NCBI GenBank assembly: GCA_016718135.1
Contig: JADKEF010000001.1
Coordinates: 710,514 to 774,513, forward strand
From: Acidobacteriota bacterium
GTDB taxonomy: Bacteria; Acidobacteriota; Blastocatellia; Pyrinomonadales; Pyrinomonadaceae
Direction of reading: 5' to 3'
DNA length: 64,000 nucleotides
Shown here: piece after piece, positions 1-8,944 of the stretch
Layout of the letters: every line of letters begins with the position of its first letter
How positions within the stretch are numbered: the first letter of the stretch is position 1
Made by a program: the position numbers and the translations under genes
Notes under the pieces: model-generated
The model's input: the letters and a program-made list of their open reading frames with translations, nothing else
The model's database searches: none
What the model was told of the DNA's origin: nothing

Positions 1-1
1 A

Positions 2-877
2 GAGTGGATGGGCGTTCCAGTCCTTCGCGGGCTCAAATCGCCGAACGAACGTTTCGCCGGAGCGATCGAAACTTACTGTATCGAAGCCTTAATGCAGGAC
101 GGCAAAGCTCTGCAAGCCGGAACTTCGCATTTTCTTGGGCAGAATTTTGCTAAGTCTTTCGACGTGAAGTTCGTCAATAAAGAGAACGAGCAGGAATACG
201 CCTGGGCGACTAGCTGGGGTGTTTCGACGCGCTTGATGGGAGCTTTGATCATGGCTCACTCCGACGATCAGGGCCTCGTGCTTCCGCCGAAGCTCGCGCC
301 GATCCAGGTAGTGATCATTCCGATCTACAAAACGCCCGAGGAACTCGCCGCGATCAGCGAAAAGGTCAATCCGATCTTCGAGGAACTAAAAGCCGCGGGC
401 ATCTCGGTCAAATACGACGACGCCGACAATCAGCGCAGCGGTTGGAAGTTTGCGGAGTATGAACTAAAAGGCGTTCCGATCCGTCTCGGGCTTGGAAATC
501 GTGATCTCGAGGCCGGCACGATCGGAGTCGCCCGCCGCGACACGCTCACAAAGGAATCGCAGCCGATTGACAGCATCGTCGAACACGTCAAAGCTTTGCT
601 CGACGAGATCCAGACCAGCATTTACCAGAAAGCTCTCGCTTTCCGCGAGGAAAACACCTTTCTGGTGGATACTTGGGACGATTTCAAAGCGCAGATCGAA
701 CGCGGAGGTTTCGTCATGGCACATTGGGACGGCACCGCCGAGACCGAGGAAAAGATCAAAGAAGAGACCAAGGCGACGATCCGTTGCATCCCGCTCATAT
801 CGACGATGGAGTCAGGCAAATGTATCTACTCCGGTGCGGAATCGAGTAAACGCGTGGCTTTTGCGAAAGCGTACTAG
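2..877 (+). CDS. proS: Prolyl-tRNA synthetase, C-terminal part (5' end outside window)
   Basis: Charges tRNA-Pro with proline in the cytoplasm. The frame is open to the left edge, so the catalytic N-terminus is missing; what remains is the end of the class II core (DGKALQAGTSHFLGQNFAK, then TSWGVSTRLMGALIMAHSD), the anticodon-binding domain starting near VVIIPIYKT, and the ProRS C-terminal domain ending in the typical FAKAY. The lack of an inserted editing domain in the visible core and the FAKAY ending indicate the archaeal/eukaryote-like ProRS type. A strong intrinsic terminator follows at 911-941, so this is the end of a transcription unit. Confidence 0.97.
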   Translation, partial: EWMGVPVLRGLKSPNERFAGAIETYCIEALMQDGKALQAGTSHFLGQNFAKSFDVKFVNKENEQEYAWATSWGVSTRLMGALIMAHSDDQGLVLPPKLAPIQVVIIPIYKTPEELAAISEKVNPIFEELKAAGISVKYDDADNQRSGWKFAEYELKGVPIRLGLGNRDLEAGTIGVARRDTLTKESQPIDSIVEHVKALLDEIQTSIYQKALAFREENTFLVDTWDDFKAQIERGGFVMAHWDGTAETEEKIKEETKATIRCIPLISTMESGKCIYSGAESSKRVAFAKAY

Positions 878-910
878 GAATCCATTAATAAGGTTCCAAA
901 TGAAATTAAG

Positions 911-941
911 ACACGAATCTGAATGGATTCGTGTTTTTTTT
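911..941 (+). terminator. Intrinsic terminator of proS
   Basis: A perfect 9-bp stem (911-919 with 926-934, arm ACACGAATC) with a 6-nt loop is followed directly by a run of T residues through 941. It sits 34 bp after the proS stop codon. Confidence 0.9.
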
Positions 942-1006
942 CGGATCACATCTCCCATCACGTATCAGCAACTGATCGGGGTCAGCTATACTCTAAAAAT
1001 ATAAGT

Positions 1007-3301
1007 ATGACGAAACGTTCGAACTTCAAAAGGCTATTGGTTCTCTGTTGGTTAGTCGCTGTTCTTGCTTTAGTTGGCACCGGGCAGACCCCCAAGCCAA
1101 CTGAAACTAGATCAGCACGCTCGCATCCCGGGCTGGTTTTGACCAAAGACGGGGTAAAACAGATCAGATCTAATTTGGGCAAAGTGCCACTTTTCGATGC
1201 TTCGTTGGCTGACATAAAGGCAGAGGTGGATTCGGAAATCCGTCTGGGGATCGTGATCCCGATCCCAAAAGACTTTTCCGGCGGATTTACTCATGAGCGG
1301 CACAAACGAAACTACCTGATGCTTGAAAAAGCGGGGGTTCTGTATCAGATCTTAGACGACAAAAAGTATGGCGTTTATGTGCGGGACATGCTGCTGGCGT
1401 ATGCCAGATTGTATCCGACATTGCCACTGCATCCGCAGACCCGTTCTTATTCGAGGGGCAAGCTTTTCTGGCAGACGCTTAATGATGCTAATTGGCTGGT
1501 TTCTGCCAGTCAGGCTTATGACTGTGTTTACGAATTTATCTCGCCCGCTGATCGCGTTGTCATCGAGAAGGACTTGTTCCGGCCTTTTGCAGATTTTCTT
1601 TCCATTGGTTCTCCGCAGTTTTTCAATAGAGTTCACAATCATTCGACTTGGGGAAACGTCGCGGTTGGGATGATCGCTCTGGTGATGGATGATGCTGAGC
1701 TTTTAGATCGGGCATTAAATGGTTTGAAAGAAGATGGTTTGACTGCAGGGATGAAAGATAACGATGGAGGTTTGATAAAGAAAGAAGGGCAAAAGACCGG
1801 ATTTCTCGCAAATGTCGACGAACCATTCTCGCCCGACGGTTATTACAACGAGGGCCCATATTACCAGCGATATGCGATGTATCCATTTTTAGTATTTGCC
1901 CAATCGCTGCAGAACAAAAGGCCGGACCTGAAGATCTTCGAACATAAGAACGGCATCTTACTCAAGGCGGTAAATGCGTTGCTAAATCTAACTAAATCGG
2001 ACGGGGAGTTCTTTGCGTTGAACGACAGCCAGAAAGGCATGTCGATCTATTCCAGAGAGTTGGTGTCGGCGGTAAATATCGCATATTTGTTCGGCCGCAG
2101 AGATCCTGCGCTATTGTCGATCGCCCGCAAACAAGGCCGTGTGCAATTGGACAACTCAGGAATGGCCGTTGCCCTTGGGATCAAAAGCGGACTGGAAAAG
2201 CCGTTCGAAAAGAGATCCATCGATCTGTCCGACGGGCCGGATGGCAAACAAGGCGGCGTCGCTGTTATTCGAAACAAAAAGAACGATGACGAACTTGCCT
2301 TGGTATTGAAATACACGTCACACGGCTCGAGCCATGGCCATTATGACAAGCTGTCGTTCTCGTATTACAACAATGGCGAAGAAGTCTTGCAAGACTATGG
2401 ATTGTCCCGTTTCGTTAACATCGAACAAAAAGGGGGCGGGAACTATCTAAAGGAAAACACGACCTGGGCAAAGCAGACGATCGCCCACAATACGATAGTC
2501 CAGAACGAGACGTCACACTTTGGCGGGGATTTTGACACGGGCAGTAAGTATCATTCAGATCGATATCTATTCGATGTCTCGGATCCAAAGGTGCAGATCA
2601 TCAGTGCCATAGAAAATAACGCCTATCCTGGCACCAGATTTCAACGCACGATGGCAATGATCGAGGAAGATAGTTTCGAAAAGCCTTTTCTGCTGGACAT
2701 AATCCAATTAGACTCGAAAACGCCGAATCAATACGATTTGCCATTCTACTATTTCGGCCAGATCAAGTCGGCGAACTTTAAGTATGAATCAGCCAAAGCT
2801 CTCGAGCCTTTGGGCAAAGCAAATGGATATCAGCACTTATGGAAAGAGGGCAACGCGATCTTTGGAACTGAGAACGCAAAGATCTCGTGGCTGAATAAAG
2901 GCAGTTACTACACGTTGACCTCCGCCACACAGGCTGGTGACGAAGCAATGTTTGTGAGGCTTGGAGCGAATGACCCGGAATTCAACTTAAGGCGAGACCC
3001 GGGAATTATCTTCAGAAAGAAGAATGTTCAAAAAGCGACTTTCGTCTCCGTTCTCGAAACCCACGGCAGCTATAATCCGGTAACCGAAGCTTCCAGGAAT
3101 TCGTACAGCAGTATCGATTCCCTGAAGATAGTTTTCGAGGACGAACATTACATCGCCGTCGAGATGAAGAACAAGGCGGGTGTCACCAGCCTATTCGTCC
3201 TTTCGACAAAGGATGACAGGCCAACGCAAAGACATAATATCGAGATCAGTGGCCGACCATACAACTGGGCCGGGCCGTATTACAGGCCAGCCCTTAAGTG
3301 A
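1007..3301 (+). CDS. Secreted alginate lyase, heparinase II/III-like (PL17 type)
   Basis: Predicted periplasmic or surface exo-lyase that cleaves uronate oligosaccharides such as oligoalginate by beta-elimination. A hydrophobic N-terminus (FKRLLVLCWLVAVLALVG) is a signal peptide. The alginate-lyase toroid covers roughly residues 40-330 and carries the conserved NHSTWGNVAVGMIAL near residue 210; the heparinase II/III beta-sandwich follows, with SHGSSHGHYDKLS near 440 and AHNTIVQN near 490, both PL17-typical. At 764 residues the length fits PL17. ATG 1007 is chosen because the frame upstream (to 923) overlaps the proS terminator. It stands alone, with no other polysaccharide-use genes nearby, so the true substrate is uncertain. 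Confidence 0.88.
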   Translation: MTKRSNFKRLLVLCWLVAVLALVGTGQTPKPTETRSARSHPGLVLTKDGVKQIRSNLGKVPLFDASLADIKAEVDSEIRLGIVIPIPKDFSGGFTHERHKRNYLMLEKAGVLYQILDDKKYGVYVRDMLLAYARLYPTLPLHPQTRSYSRGKLFWQTLNDANWLVSASQAYDCVYEFISPADRVVIEKDLFRPFADFLSIGSPQFFNRVHNHSTWGNVAVGMIALVMDDAELLDRALNGLKEDGLTAGMKDNDGGLIKKEGQKTGFLANVDEPFSPDGYYNEGPYYQRYAMYPFLVFAQSLQNKRPDLKIFEHKNGILLKAVNALLNLTKSDGEFFALNDSQKGMSIYSRELVSAVNIAYLFGRRDPALLSIARKQGRVQLDNSGMAVALGIKSGLEKPFEKRSIDLSDGPDGKQGGVAVIRNKKNDDELALVLKYTSHGSSHGHYDKLSFSYYNNGEEVLQDYGLSRFVNIEQKGGGNYLKENTTWAKQTIAHNTIVQNETSHFGGDFDTGSKYHSDRYLFDVSDPKVQIISAIENNAYPGTRFQRTMAMIEEDSFEKPFLLDIIQLDSKTPNQYDLPFYYFGQIKSANFKYESAKALEPLGKANGYQHLWKEGNAIFGTENAKISWLNKGSYYTLTSATQAGDEAMFVRLGANDPEFNLRRDPGIIFRKKNVQKATFVSVLETHGSYNPVTEASRNSYSSIDSLKIVFEDEHYIAVEMKNKAGVTSLFVLSTKDDRPTQRHNIEISGRPYNWAGPYYRPALK

Positions 3302-3346
3302 ACGACAAAGTAACTGTGACCTGCCGGATCGGGAGATAGTGACGCG

Positions 3347-3607
3347 ATGGAATGTATAAGATGCGGAGCGACGGCGGTGGTTGAGGGGTCGTTGACGGAG
3401 ACGTCGGGCGGTGGTGGTATTGCCTTTTCTATCTCGGCTACATCGCTTCTAAAACGTATCTTCGGCGGCGGCAACCGAAAGATCAGCGCCCGGGCATGCG
3501 TGCATTGTTCGCACATCGAACTGCTTGCCGATTTCACCGACAAAGACAAGAAACGGTTCCAGGAATTCGACGGCCCGCAGCCCGATCTGCTCGAACGAAT
3601 TAACTGA
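3347..3607 (+). CDS. Small zinc-ribbon-like protein of unknown function
   Basis: An 86-residue soluble protein with two Cys pairs (CIRCG at residues 3-7 and CVHCS in the middle) that probably bind one zinc ion. The stretch between them is Gly/Ser-rich. The start ATG lies 45 bp after the alginate lyase stop. Similar small proteins with this start and a middle CxxC are common hypothetical proteins; no partner is evident from the neighbours. Confidence 0.7.
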   Translation: MECIRCGATAVVEGSLTETSGGGGIAFSISATSLLKRIFGGGNRKISARACVHCSHIELLADFTDKDKKRFQEFDGPQPDLLERIN

Positions 3608-3646
3608 TAAACTGCCGGCCATCGGGGCCATTCTGATCGATCGCGA

Positions 3647-4153
3647 TCAATTTTTGTCCGCTAAAAAGCTCTGCACAAGTTTCGCCACGATCAAAACGAG
3701 TGGAAACAGGAAGATCGAATCCCACATATAGATGTGGCCGAGTTCGCGGTCTAGGAAAAGTGGTGAGATGAACGCGAAAGACAAGCCAAGAACCGTAACA
3801 GCGGCGGGAACGGCCAGATTCTTGACTTTTGTGAGGCTTCCGGATCCCGCGTAGGCCATAAAGGCCATGAAAAGATACGTTAAAAGTCCATACGGCATGA
3901 TGCCATAATCCTGATAGACGAGGATCAGTATCAATGTCATGTAAAACACGAGTATCGACCCCGGCCCAAACAATAAGATCTCGCGGATGAGGAATTGCCA
4001 TTTGTCGGCCTTTTCGCCAAACGACATTTCGTTCGCGTTCAATACCGCATCGTGGCCGCTATAGGTCATCGCAAATCTGCTTTTGTCAGGCGGAGCCTCG
4101 AAAAATGCGTTGACGGCATTCTCGATCCTGTCATCTAGTTTTGTCTTGTTCAT
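3647..4153 (-). CDS. Hypothetical integral membrane protein
   Basis: A 168-residue protein with a soluble charged N-terminus of about 60 residues and about four hydrophobic segments after it (for example EILLFGPGSILVFYMTLIL and IFLFPLVLIVAKLVQ). The ATG at 4153 (MNKTKLDD) is preferred; the open frame to 4240 would add a stretch that overlaps the terminator hairpin region upstream. I do not recognise a named family. It lies tail to tail with the small zinc-ribbon gene on its other side. Confidence 0.72.
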   Translation of the reverse strand: MNKTKLDDRIENAVNAFFEAPPDKSRFAMTYSGHDAVLNANEMSFGEKADKWQFLIREILLFGPGSILVFYMTLILILVYQDYGIMPYGLLTYLFMAFMAYAGSGSLTKVKNLAVPAAVTVLGLSFAFISPLFLDRELGHIYMWDSIFLFPLVLIVAKLVQSFLADKN

Positions 4154-4245
4154 GGGTGAATGTGTGGAGTAAAGTTCCCATCTATCATTGTACAGGGCGG
4201 CAAGACCGCCATTCAACAACTTTCTCGTGGACAAGCACACGCACG

Positions 4246-4269
4246 AAAAAAGCGGCTTCTGAAGCCGCT
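4246..4269 (-). terminator. Intrinsic terminator for the 4298-4699 gene
   Basis: Arms AGCGGCTT (4251-4258) and AAGCCGCT (4262-4269) form an 8-bp stem with a 3-nt loop; on the minus strand the stem is followed by five T residues (A run 4246-4250). Confidence 0.75.
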
Positions 4270-4297
4270 CTTGTTTTTGTTTATCGTTGTAGTGAAC

Positions 4298-4699
4298 TTA
4301 TCTTGCTCCGTACGCACTGATCTGCGATCGGACACCGCGGCCGGTGGTTGCGGCGTCGTACCAAAGTTCGATCCTCACGATCTTTCTTGTTCCGCCTGGC
4401 AGATCGACCCAACGTGTCTGTCCGCCGGCCGGAACGCGGTCGCGGAGTTCGATCTCTTCCTGTCCGCCGTTGACGAAATGCACTACGACTCGCTTAAAGT
4501 CGACGGCACGTTGTCCGACGCGAAATTGAAGCCGCCGAAACTCGCCTTTGCCCGCACCAACGCCGATCACATCACGTTCGCCGCGATCCGAGACAGTGCG
4601 TGCTCCGAGAAACACACCGCCCTGAGCATTCGCACTCTCAGCCAAAGTCAAAAAACCCGCGGCTAACATCGCTACAACAAGAAAACTGCGTTTGAACAT
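4298..4699 (-). CDS. Secreted DUF2541-like protein
   Basis: A 133-residue exported protein: a clear Sec signal peptide (FLVVAMLAAGFLTLAESANAQ) is followed by a compact beta-rich domain with FLGARTVSDRGERDVIGVG, then VPAGGQTRWVDLPGG and RKIVRIELWYD. This order resembles the DUF2541 (YaaI-like) pattern, but the family assignment is tentative and no function is known. A GGAGG ribosome-binding site lies just upstream of the ATG. It is monocistronic, with its own terminator at 4246-4269. Confidence 0.78.
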   Translation of the reverse strand: MFKRSFLVVAMLAAGFLTLAESANAQGGVFLGARTVSDRGERDVIGVGAGKGEFRRLQFRVGQRAVDFKRVVVHFVNGGQEEIELRDRVPAGGQTRWVDLPGGTRKIVRIELWYDAATTGRGVRSQISAYGAR

Positions 4700-4794
4700 A
4701 AAGTTCCTCCAAAATTTAGTATGAAACTACACGCAATAAAATAACTCGCGTAGCCCTTAGACGCCAAACGCACTTACTTGGTCGAAAAATAGGT

Positions 4795-5307
4795 TCATCC
4801 GATATCGGAAGGTTTCGTGTGGTTGGAGACGCTAAGGGCCCGGAAGGTGCAGAGCATTGCGATGACCGCAAGGATGCACCGAATGTAGTTCAAATTTGCC
4901 CACCATTTCGCCGTGGTCGCGATTTCCGCGGGCGACATTGTCGGGACGTCGAATGTGAGACGCATTATGTTTGGAACGAACCACGCAAACGTCGCGGCGA
5001 CTACAAAGACCGAAAGTCCACTACCGATAAGCCGCCATTTGCGATGCTGCGGAGATGTTTTGAAACCGGTCAGAAAGGTGGCGAGTGCGAAGATGCCGAC
5101 AGACGGCGTGAGGAACATCCAGAACTTCGGCCCAGCCCGCAATGCGAACTGAGGATTGGCGGCGTAGAGTTCGTAATACTTGATCACCGACTCGGGAGCT
5201 CCGCCCATCCACATCGGGATGATCACCAGCGTTTCATAAAGCCCCGCACCGACCTCGATACTCAAAACCGCGGCGAAGATCCATAGAATTAAGGTTGAAA
5301 CTTTCAT
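4795..5307 (-). CDS. DUF1772-like four-helix membrane protein
   Basis: A 170-residue inner-membrane protein with four predicted helices: near residues 3-30 (STLILWIFAAVLSIEVGAGL), 65-85, 95-115 and 140-160. The layout resembles DUF1772/anthrone-oxygenase-like proteins, but no catalytic residues can be assigned. Start ATG 5307 (MKVSTL) is chosen because GGGAGG lies 4 nt upstream of it; the longer frame from 5334 lacks such a site. Monocistronic by context. Confidence 0.78.
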   Translation of the reverse strand: MKVSTLILWIFAAVLSIEVGAGLYETLVIIPMWMGGAPESVIKYYELYAANPQFALRAGPKFWMFLTPSVGIFALATFLTGFKTSPQHRKWRLIGSGLSVFVVAATFAWFVPNIMRLTFDVPTMSPAEIATTAKWWANLNYIRCILAVIAMLCTFRALSVSNHTKPSDIG

Positions 5308-5382
5308 AAGCCTCCCATTTCGGTTGTTAGCCAATCTGGAAGGCGTATTTTAAGGCTGAATTAGTATCAGCGAGCCAGTAGA

Positions 5383-5937
5383 TTACTTTTTAATCTCGCG
5401 GCCGACCCACCAATTAGCTGCAAGCGAAAGAAGAACAAATTGAGCTATCGCGGCGGGAATTCCGGGCAGCATCGATGTCTGAAGATAAGTCGCGAAGGTC
5501 GTCGAGACACTGCCGATCGCAAAGATCGTCGTAAGAAACACCACACGGCCACCGATAAGCGAAATTGCGGACGAAGCGAAAGTGTTCAAGCCAAACGTCT
5601 GTCTCGCGAGACCCGCGAGAAGTCCGTACGCGGCCAATTCAACCGTCATCGCTGGCAAAACAAACACGGGCGGCATTCCTGAGAGCAGAAAACTAAGCGA
5701 CGGAGCCGCCAAGCCGATCAACAAGCCCGATCGCCAGCCATAACAAAGCCCCGCCAAAACCACCGGCCAATGCATCGGAAGCAAAACCCGCGTTGGTAGC
5801 CCCGTAGCATGTGCCAACGCCGGCAAAAGAAACGCTGCCGACGCCAAAAACGCAATTTGCATCGCAATCGCCTTTGTTTCGAAAGCAGGAAGAACGAGAT
5901 TCGGCTGTGACACTGCCGCAGATTTGTTGGTTGTCAT
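5383..5937 (-). CDS. ECF-type transporter S component (substrate-binding membrane subunit)
   Basis: A 184-residue protein with about five or six membrane helices. The segment LPMHWPVVLAGLCYGWR followed by a Gly/Ala-rich helix is characteristic of S components of energy-coupling-factor vitamin importers, which bind the substrate and use shared EcfA/EcfT subunits. No EcfA or EcfT gene is seen nearby, so it would rely on a module coded elsewhere. The vitamin cannot be told from the sequence, and no riboswitch is evident in the short upstream gap. Confidence 0.75.
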   Translation of the reverse strand: MTTNKSAAVSQPNLVLPAFETKAIAMQIAFLASAAFLLPALAHATGLPTRVLLPMHWPVVLAGLCYGWRSGLLIGLAAPSLSFLLSGMPPVFVLPAMTVELAAYGLLAGLARQTFGLNTFASSAISLIGGRVVFLTTIFAIGSVSTTFATYLQTSMLPGIPAAIAQFVLLSLAANWWVGREIKK

Positions 5938-5956
5938 TGGAGTAGTTTAGCTTGTA

Positions 5957-5983
5957 GGACCGCAGGCCGCCAGTCTGCGGTCC
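5957..5983. repeat. Short intergenic hairpin (REP-like)
   Basis: Arms GGACCGCAG (5957-5965) and CTGCGGTCC (5975-5983) are perfectly complementary around a 9-nt loop. There is no T run, so it is not a typical terminator. The loop text GCCGCCAGT shares GCCGCCAG with the larger hairpin at 48158-48226 (ACCGCCAGCC), hinting at one dispersed intergenic repeat family. Confidence 0.55.
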
Positions 5984-5994
5984 GACGCGGAGCT

Positions 5995-7240
5995 TTATCT
6001 CAGCATTCCTTTCACTTTGTTTAGATCGCCGTCATTCTTTGCTGGAGTCAGTCCCAATATCCTACACATTATGTTGTAAACCTCGATATTTTCAAACGGT
6101 TCCGCGACAAATCCTTTTTTGAACGCCTCGCCGTGGGCAATGAATGTCGCCTGCATTGACTGAACCTGATTATCGTAACCATGAGCTCCGCGGATCTGGG
6201 CGAAGTTGTCGGAAGCCTTCTGCGTCTCGTATGCCTTTTTACGGGTAAGGAACCAGCCTTCGTCGGGCGAGCAAACGATCGGAGCAATGCGTTTTTCCCT
6301 TGTTATAGTGAAATCGAGCGGGAATTTCTGCCCGCTGCCAACAGCGTGCGTGTTTGATATTCTTCAATCTATCGACGATCAAACTCTCTTGGCCCGGTTT
6401 CGGAAATATCTGCCATATCTCGCCGCTCGTTAGTATCGGTTCCGCTAGCGTTTTGTCCTCCGTATCAAAATATTCATCCATCACCACAGCATTTCGCTGA
6501 TCGACCGAAGCCATCCCGTGATCGGAAGTGATGATAATATTCACTTTTTTATCTATTCCTCGACGTTTCAAACCGTCCACAAGGCGTTTCAAAAGCTCAT
6601 CGACCTCCAAGACGGCAAATCTGGTCTCTTCCGATTCCGGACCGAACTCGTGACCAACATCATCGGTGGTCGAAAAATACATCGAATACATCGTCGGGCG
6701 CTTTTCTCTCGGCAGATCGAGATATCCGAGAACTTTATCGACGCGCATTATGTTCGGGACTTTGCCATTATAATTGCGCCAATGCGTCGGAGCCTCGCCG
6801 GCGATGGTTGTTTCACTCCCCACAAAGAAATAACTCGCAGCAATCTGTCCCTGCTTCTCCGCGGTCACCCAAATAGGCTCGCCCCACCACCAACGAGGAT
6901 CTTCAACCTCTTTTCGCTTCGACATTGAGAAGATCTCACCGAAATCATAAATATAATTGTCCACGATGCCGTGATTCTGAGGATAAAGTCCTGTGGCCAC
7001 CGTGTAATGATTCGGAAAGGTCTTCGTGGGAAAACTCGGGATCATCCATTTCGCCCGAACACCTTCTGTGGCAAGCTTCTTTATATTTGGCGGAGCATAT
7101 TTATCGACATAATCGTAGCGAAACCCGTCGAGCGAGATAAGTATCACTGTCGGGCGAAGATCATCTATCCGCTGCTGGCCGCTGATCGGTACGAACAGAA
7201 AAAATATCACAATGATGAAGCTGTGACGGATCGGTTTCAT
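5995..7240 (-). pseudogene. Secreted type I phosphodiesterase/nucleotide pyrophosphatase (NPP), frameshifted
   Basis: Alkaline-phosphatase-superfamily enzyme that hydrolyses phosphodiester or pyrophosphate bonds outside the cytoplasm. A signal peptide (FIIVIFFLFVPISG) precedes ILISLDGFRYDY (metal Asp near residue 37) and FPTKTFPNHYTVATG, which holds the nucleophilic Thr; later NIIITSDHGM supplies metal ligands. After RFHYNKGK the frame breaks: the next conserved block (RIAPIVCSPDEGWFL) lies in another frame and runs to a TAA at 5995. Removing one base in the T5 run at 6292-6296 (A5 on the coding strand) rejoins the two into about 414 residues. It is either a recent pseudogene or a homopolymer sequencing error. 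Confidence 0.85.
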
Positions 7241-7325
7241 AGGTATTCGAGATAGCGAAGTTTACGTTTGTGGTCTATTATATTCCGCAAGCAGTACATA
7301 CCAAATCAAACGAGGGAGATTCGAC

Positions 7326-8096
7326 ATGAAACGTGTAAATTCCAGCTTAACTTTAGCCATTTGCTTTGGAGCATTGATGTTTGCGGGACTCGCATGCAGC
7401 GGCAGCTTTTCGACGGGCGACAATGCGGTAAACTCTACGCCCGCCAATACCGCAAATACCAACACCACAAAAACAGAATCAAAGCCCGCACCGCCGAAAG
7501 ATATCGCAGGCGAATACAACGCGAAGGGAACCAACCCAGACAACACCGGAACTTACGAAGCGAGTTTGCTGGTGACAAAGCGCGATGACGTTTACCAGTT
7601 CTCGTGGGATTCAAAAGGCAATAAGTACGATGGGGTCGGGGTAATGACCGATAGCGCGGTCGCTGTTGCATACACCGACGGTGACAACGGGAAGGGCTGT
7701 GGAGTTGTATTGTACAAGATCAATAGCGACGGTTCGCTCGACGGCAAGTCAGGATACTGGGGCGTCAACACAATGGAGACCGAAAAAGCCACACGCAAAT
7801 CCGGCTCCGATCTCGAAGGCGAATACGAGATCACCGGCAAGAATCCGGAAGGAAAAGAATACAAAGGCACGCTTGAAGTAACTAAAGAAGGCCAGGGATA
7901 TGTCTTTGAGTGGAATGCCGGAAACACATTCGAAGGCTTCGGCATCCGCGCCGGGAATCTAGTTGCCGTTGGCATCGGCGGCAAACAATGCGCCTTCGTC
8001 GGCTACGACGTCAAACCCGACGGAACTCTCGACGGAAAGTGGGGAAGCCGCACTTCGAAGGTCCTGGGCACAGAAGTAGCGACGAAGAAGAAATAG
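7326..8096 (+). CDS. Lipoprotein with two tandem copies of an unknown domain
   Basis: A 256-residue exported lipoprotein: signal peptide with lipobox LAGLAC (Cys about residue 25), a Thr/Asn/Pro-rich linker, and then two related domains of about 95 residues. Copy 1 starts at IAGEYNAKG and ends after DGSLDGKSGYWG; copy 2 starts at LEGEYEITG and ends after DGTLDGKWG. Each copy has one Cys in a GKGCGV or GKQCAF context and an aromatic VYQFSWD or YVFEWN strand. It is followed by a terminator and then by a paralog at 8198-8944. Function unknown; probably an outer-membrane-anchored periplasmic or surface protein. Confidence 0.85.
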   Translation: MKRVNSSLTLAICFGALMFAGLACSGSFSTGDNAVNSTPANTANTNTTKTESKPAPPKDIAGEYNAKGTNPDNTGTYEASLLVTKRDDVYQFSWDSKGNKYDGVGVMTDSAVAVAYTDGDNGKGCGVVLYKINSDGSLDGKSGYWGVNTMETEKATRKSGSDLEGEYEITGKNPEGKEYKGTLEVTKEGQGYVFEWNAGNTFEGFGIRAGNLVAVGIGGKQCAFVGYDVKPDGTLDGKWGSRTSKVLGTEVATKKK

Positions 8097-8123
8097 GCCG
8101 GAAGATATTTAGGCTGGACTAAC

Positions 8124-8169
8124 CGAATTGCACGAATTGGAGGATCCGACTCGTGCAATTCGTGTTTTT
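8124..8169 (+). terminator. Intrinsic terminator between the two paralogous lipoprotein genes
   Basis: A perfect 12-bp stem pairs CGAATTGCACGA (8124-8135) with TCGTGCAATTCG (8151-8162), followed by TGTTTTT. It stops transcription of the first gene and shows that the paralogs are separate units. Confidence 0.85.
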
Positions 8170-8197
8170 CGTGGCGAGATTGTTTATTCTGCTAATG

Positions 8198-8944
8198 ATG
8201 CATCCCAAGAAGTACCTAGTCTTTTTCTCCGCTGTCATAGTTTTCGTAACGGGCTGCGGCGGCCCCGCCGAACGTATCAGGGAAACTGCCGCCAAATCTC
8301 CAACACCTCCACCGGCGCCGACCGAACGTGAGATATCAGGAGCATTTAACATAAATGGTGCAGGTGAAAATGGCAGCGAACCGTACACTGGCCTTTTGAA
8401 TATTGTTCCTCAGGGCGATGTGTATGGTTTTCGCTGGTCGACAACAAAAGGCAGTCGAGTCGGTGTTGGAGTGCAGAGCGGCAGTGCTACTGCCGCAAGT
8501 TTTGCTTCCACCGGCGGCGGAAAAGGTTGTGGCGTGGTCTTATTCAAAATAGCGAGCGACGGCTCGCTCGACGGAAAGATCGCCTACTGGGGCGAAGAGA
8601 GAGCGGGAGTCATAAAGGCAACACGGACCGAAGGCAGGAGTTTTGTTGGCAAATACTCAATCGTCGGCAACATTCCCGAGGGATTAACGGCATTCGCGGG
8701 TAAAATGACGATCACGAAGGATGGACAGGGCTACGCGATCGATTGGCTGCAAGATTACGAACAGAGAAAGGACGAACAATTTGTGGCATTCGGAATATGG
8801 AGAGGCAGCGTAGCCGCGGCAAGCTTCGGCGGCCGGCAGTGTAGCTTTGCAATCTACGATATTCAATCCAACGGCAATCTCGAAGGCAACTGGGGCGGGC
8901 AGAAGGCGGTCACTTTTGGAACGGAGACAGCAAAGAGGCAATAG
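8198..8944 (+). CDS. Lipoprotein paralog of the 7326-8096 gene, two tandem domains
   Basis: About 248 residues with a lipobox-type signal (FFSAVIVFVTGCGG), a Pro/Thr-rich linker, and two copies of the same domain as the upstream gene: ISGAFNINGAG to SDGSLDGKIAYWG, and FVGKYSIVG to NGNLEGNWGG. The Cys-containing GKGCGV and GRQCSF strands are kept. Start ATG 8198 (or the adjacent ATG 8195) is chosen over the open frame to 8153 because that extension would lie inside the preceding terminator. Its 3' end overlaps the convergent cupin gene by 35 bp. A local gene duplication on top of an internal domain duplication. Confidence 0.83.
   Translation: MHPKKYLVFFSAVIVFVTGCGGPAERIRETAAKSPTPPPAPTEREISGAFNINGAGENGSEPYTGLLNIVPQGDVYGFRWSTTKGSRVGVGVQSGSATAASFASTGGGKGCGVVLFKIASDGSLDGKIAYWGEERAGVIKATRTEGRSFVGKYSIVGNIPEGLTAFAGKMTITKDGQGYAIDWLQDYEQRKDEQFVAFGIWRGSVAAASFGGRQCSFAIYDIQSNGNLEGNWGGQKAVTFGTETAKRQ

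Noticed and set aside
492..1004. 170-codon plus-strand frame overlapping proS
   Set aside because: A shadow frame: it lies over proS and its terminator, and lacks any recognisable domain.
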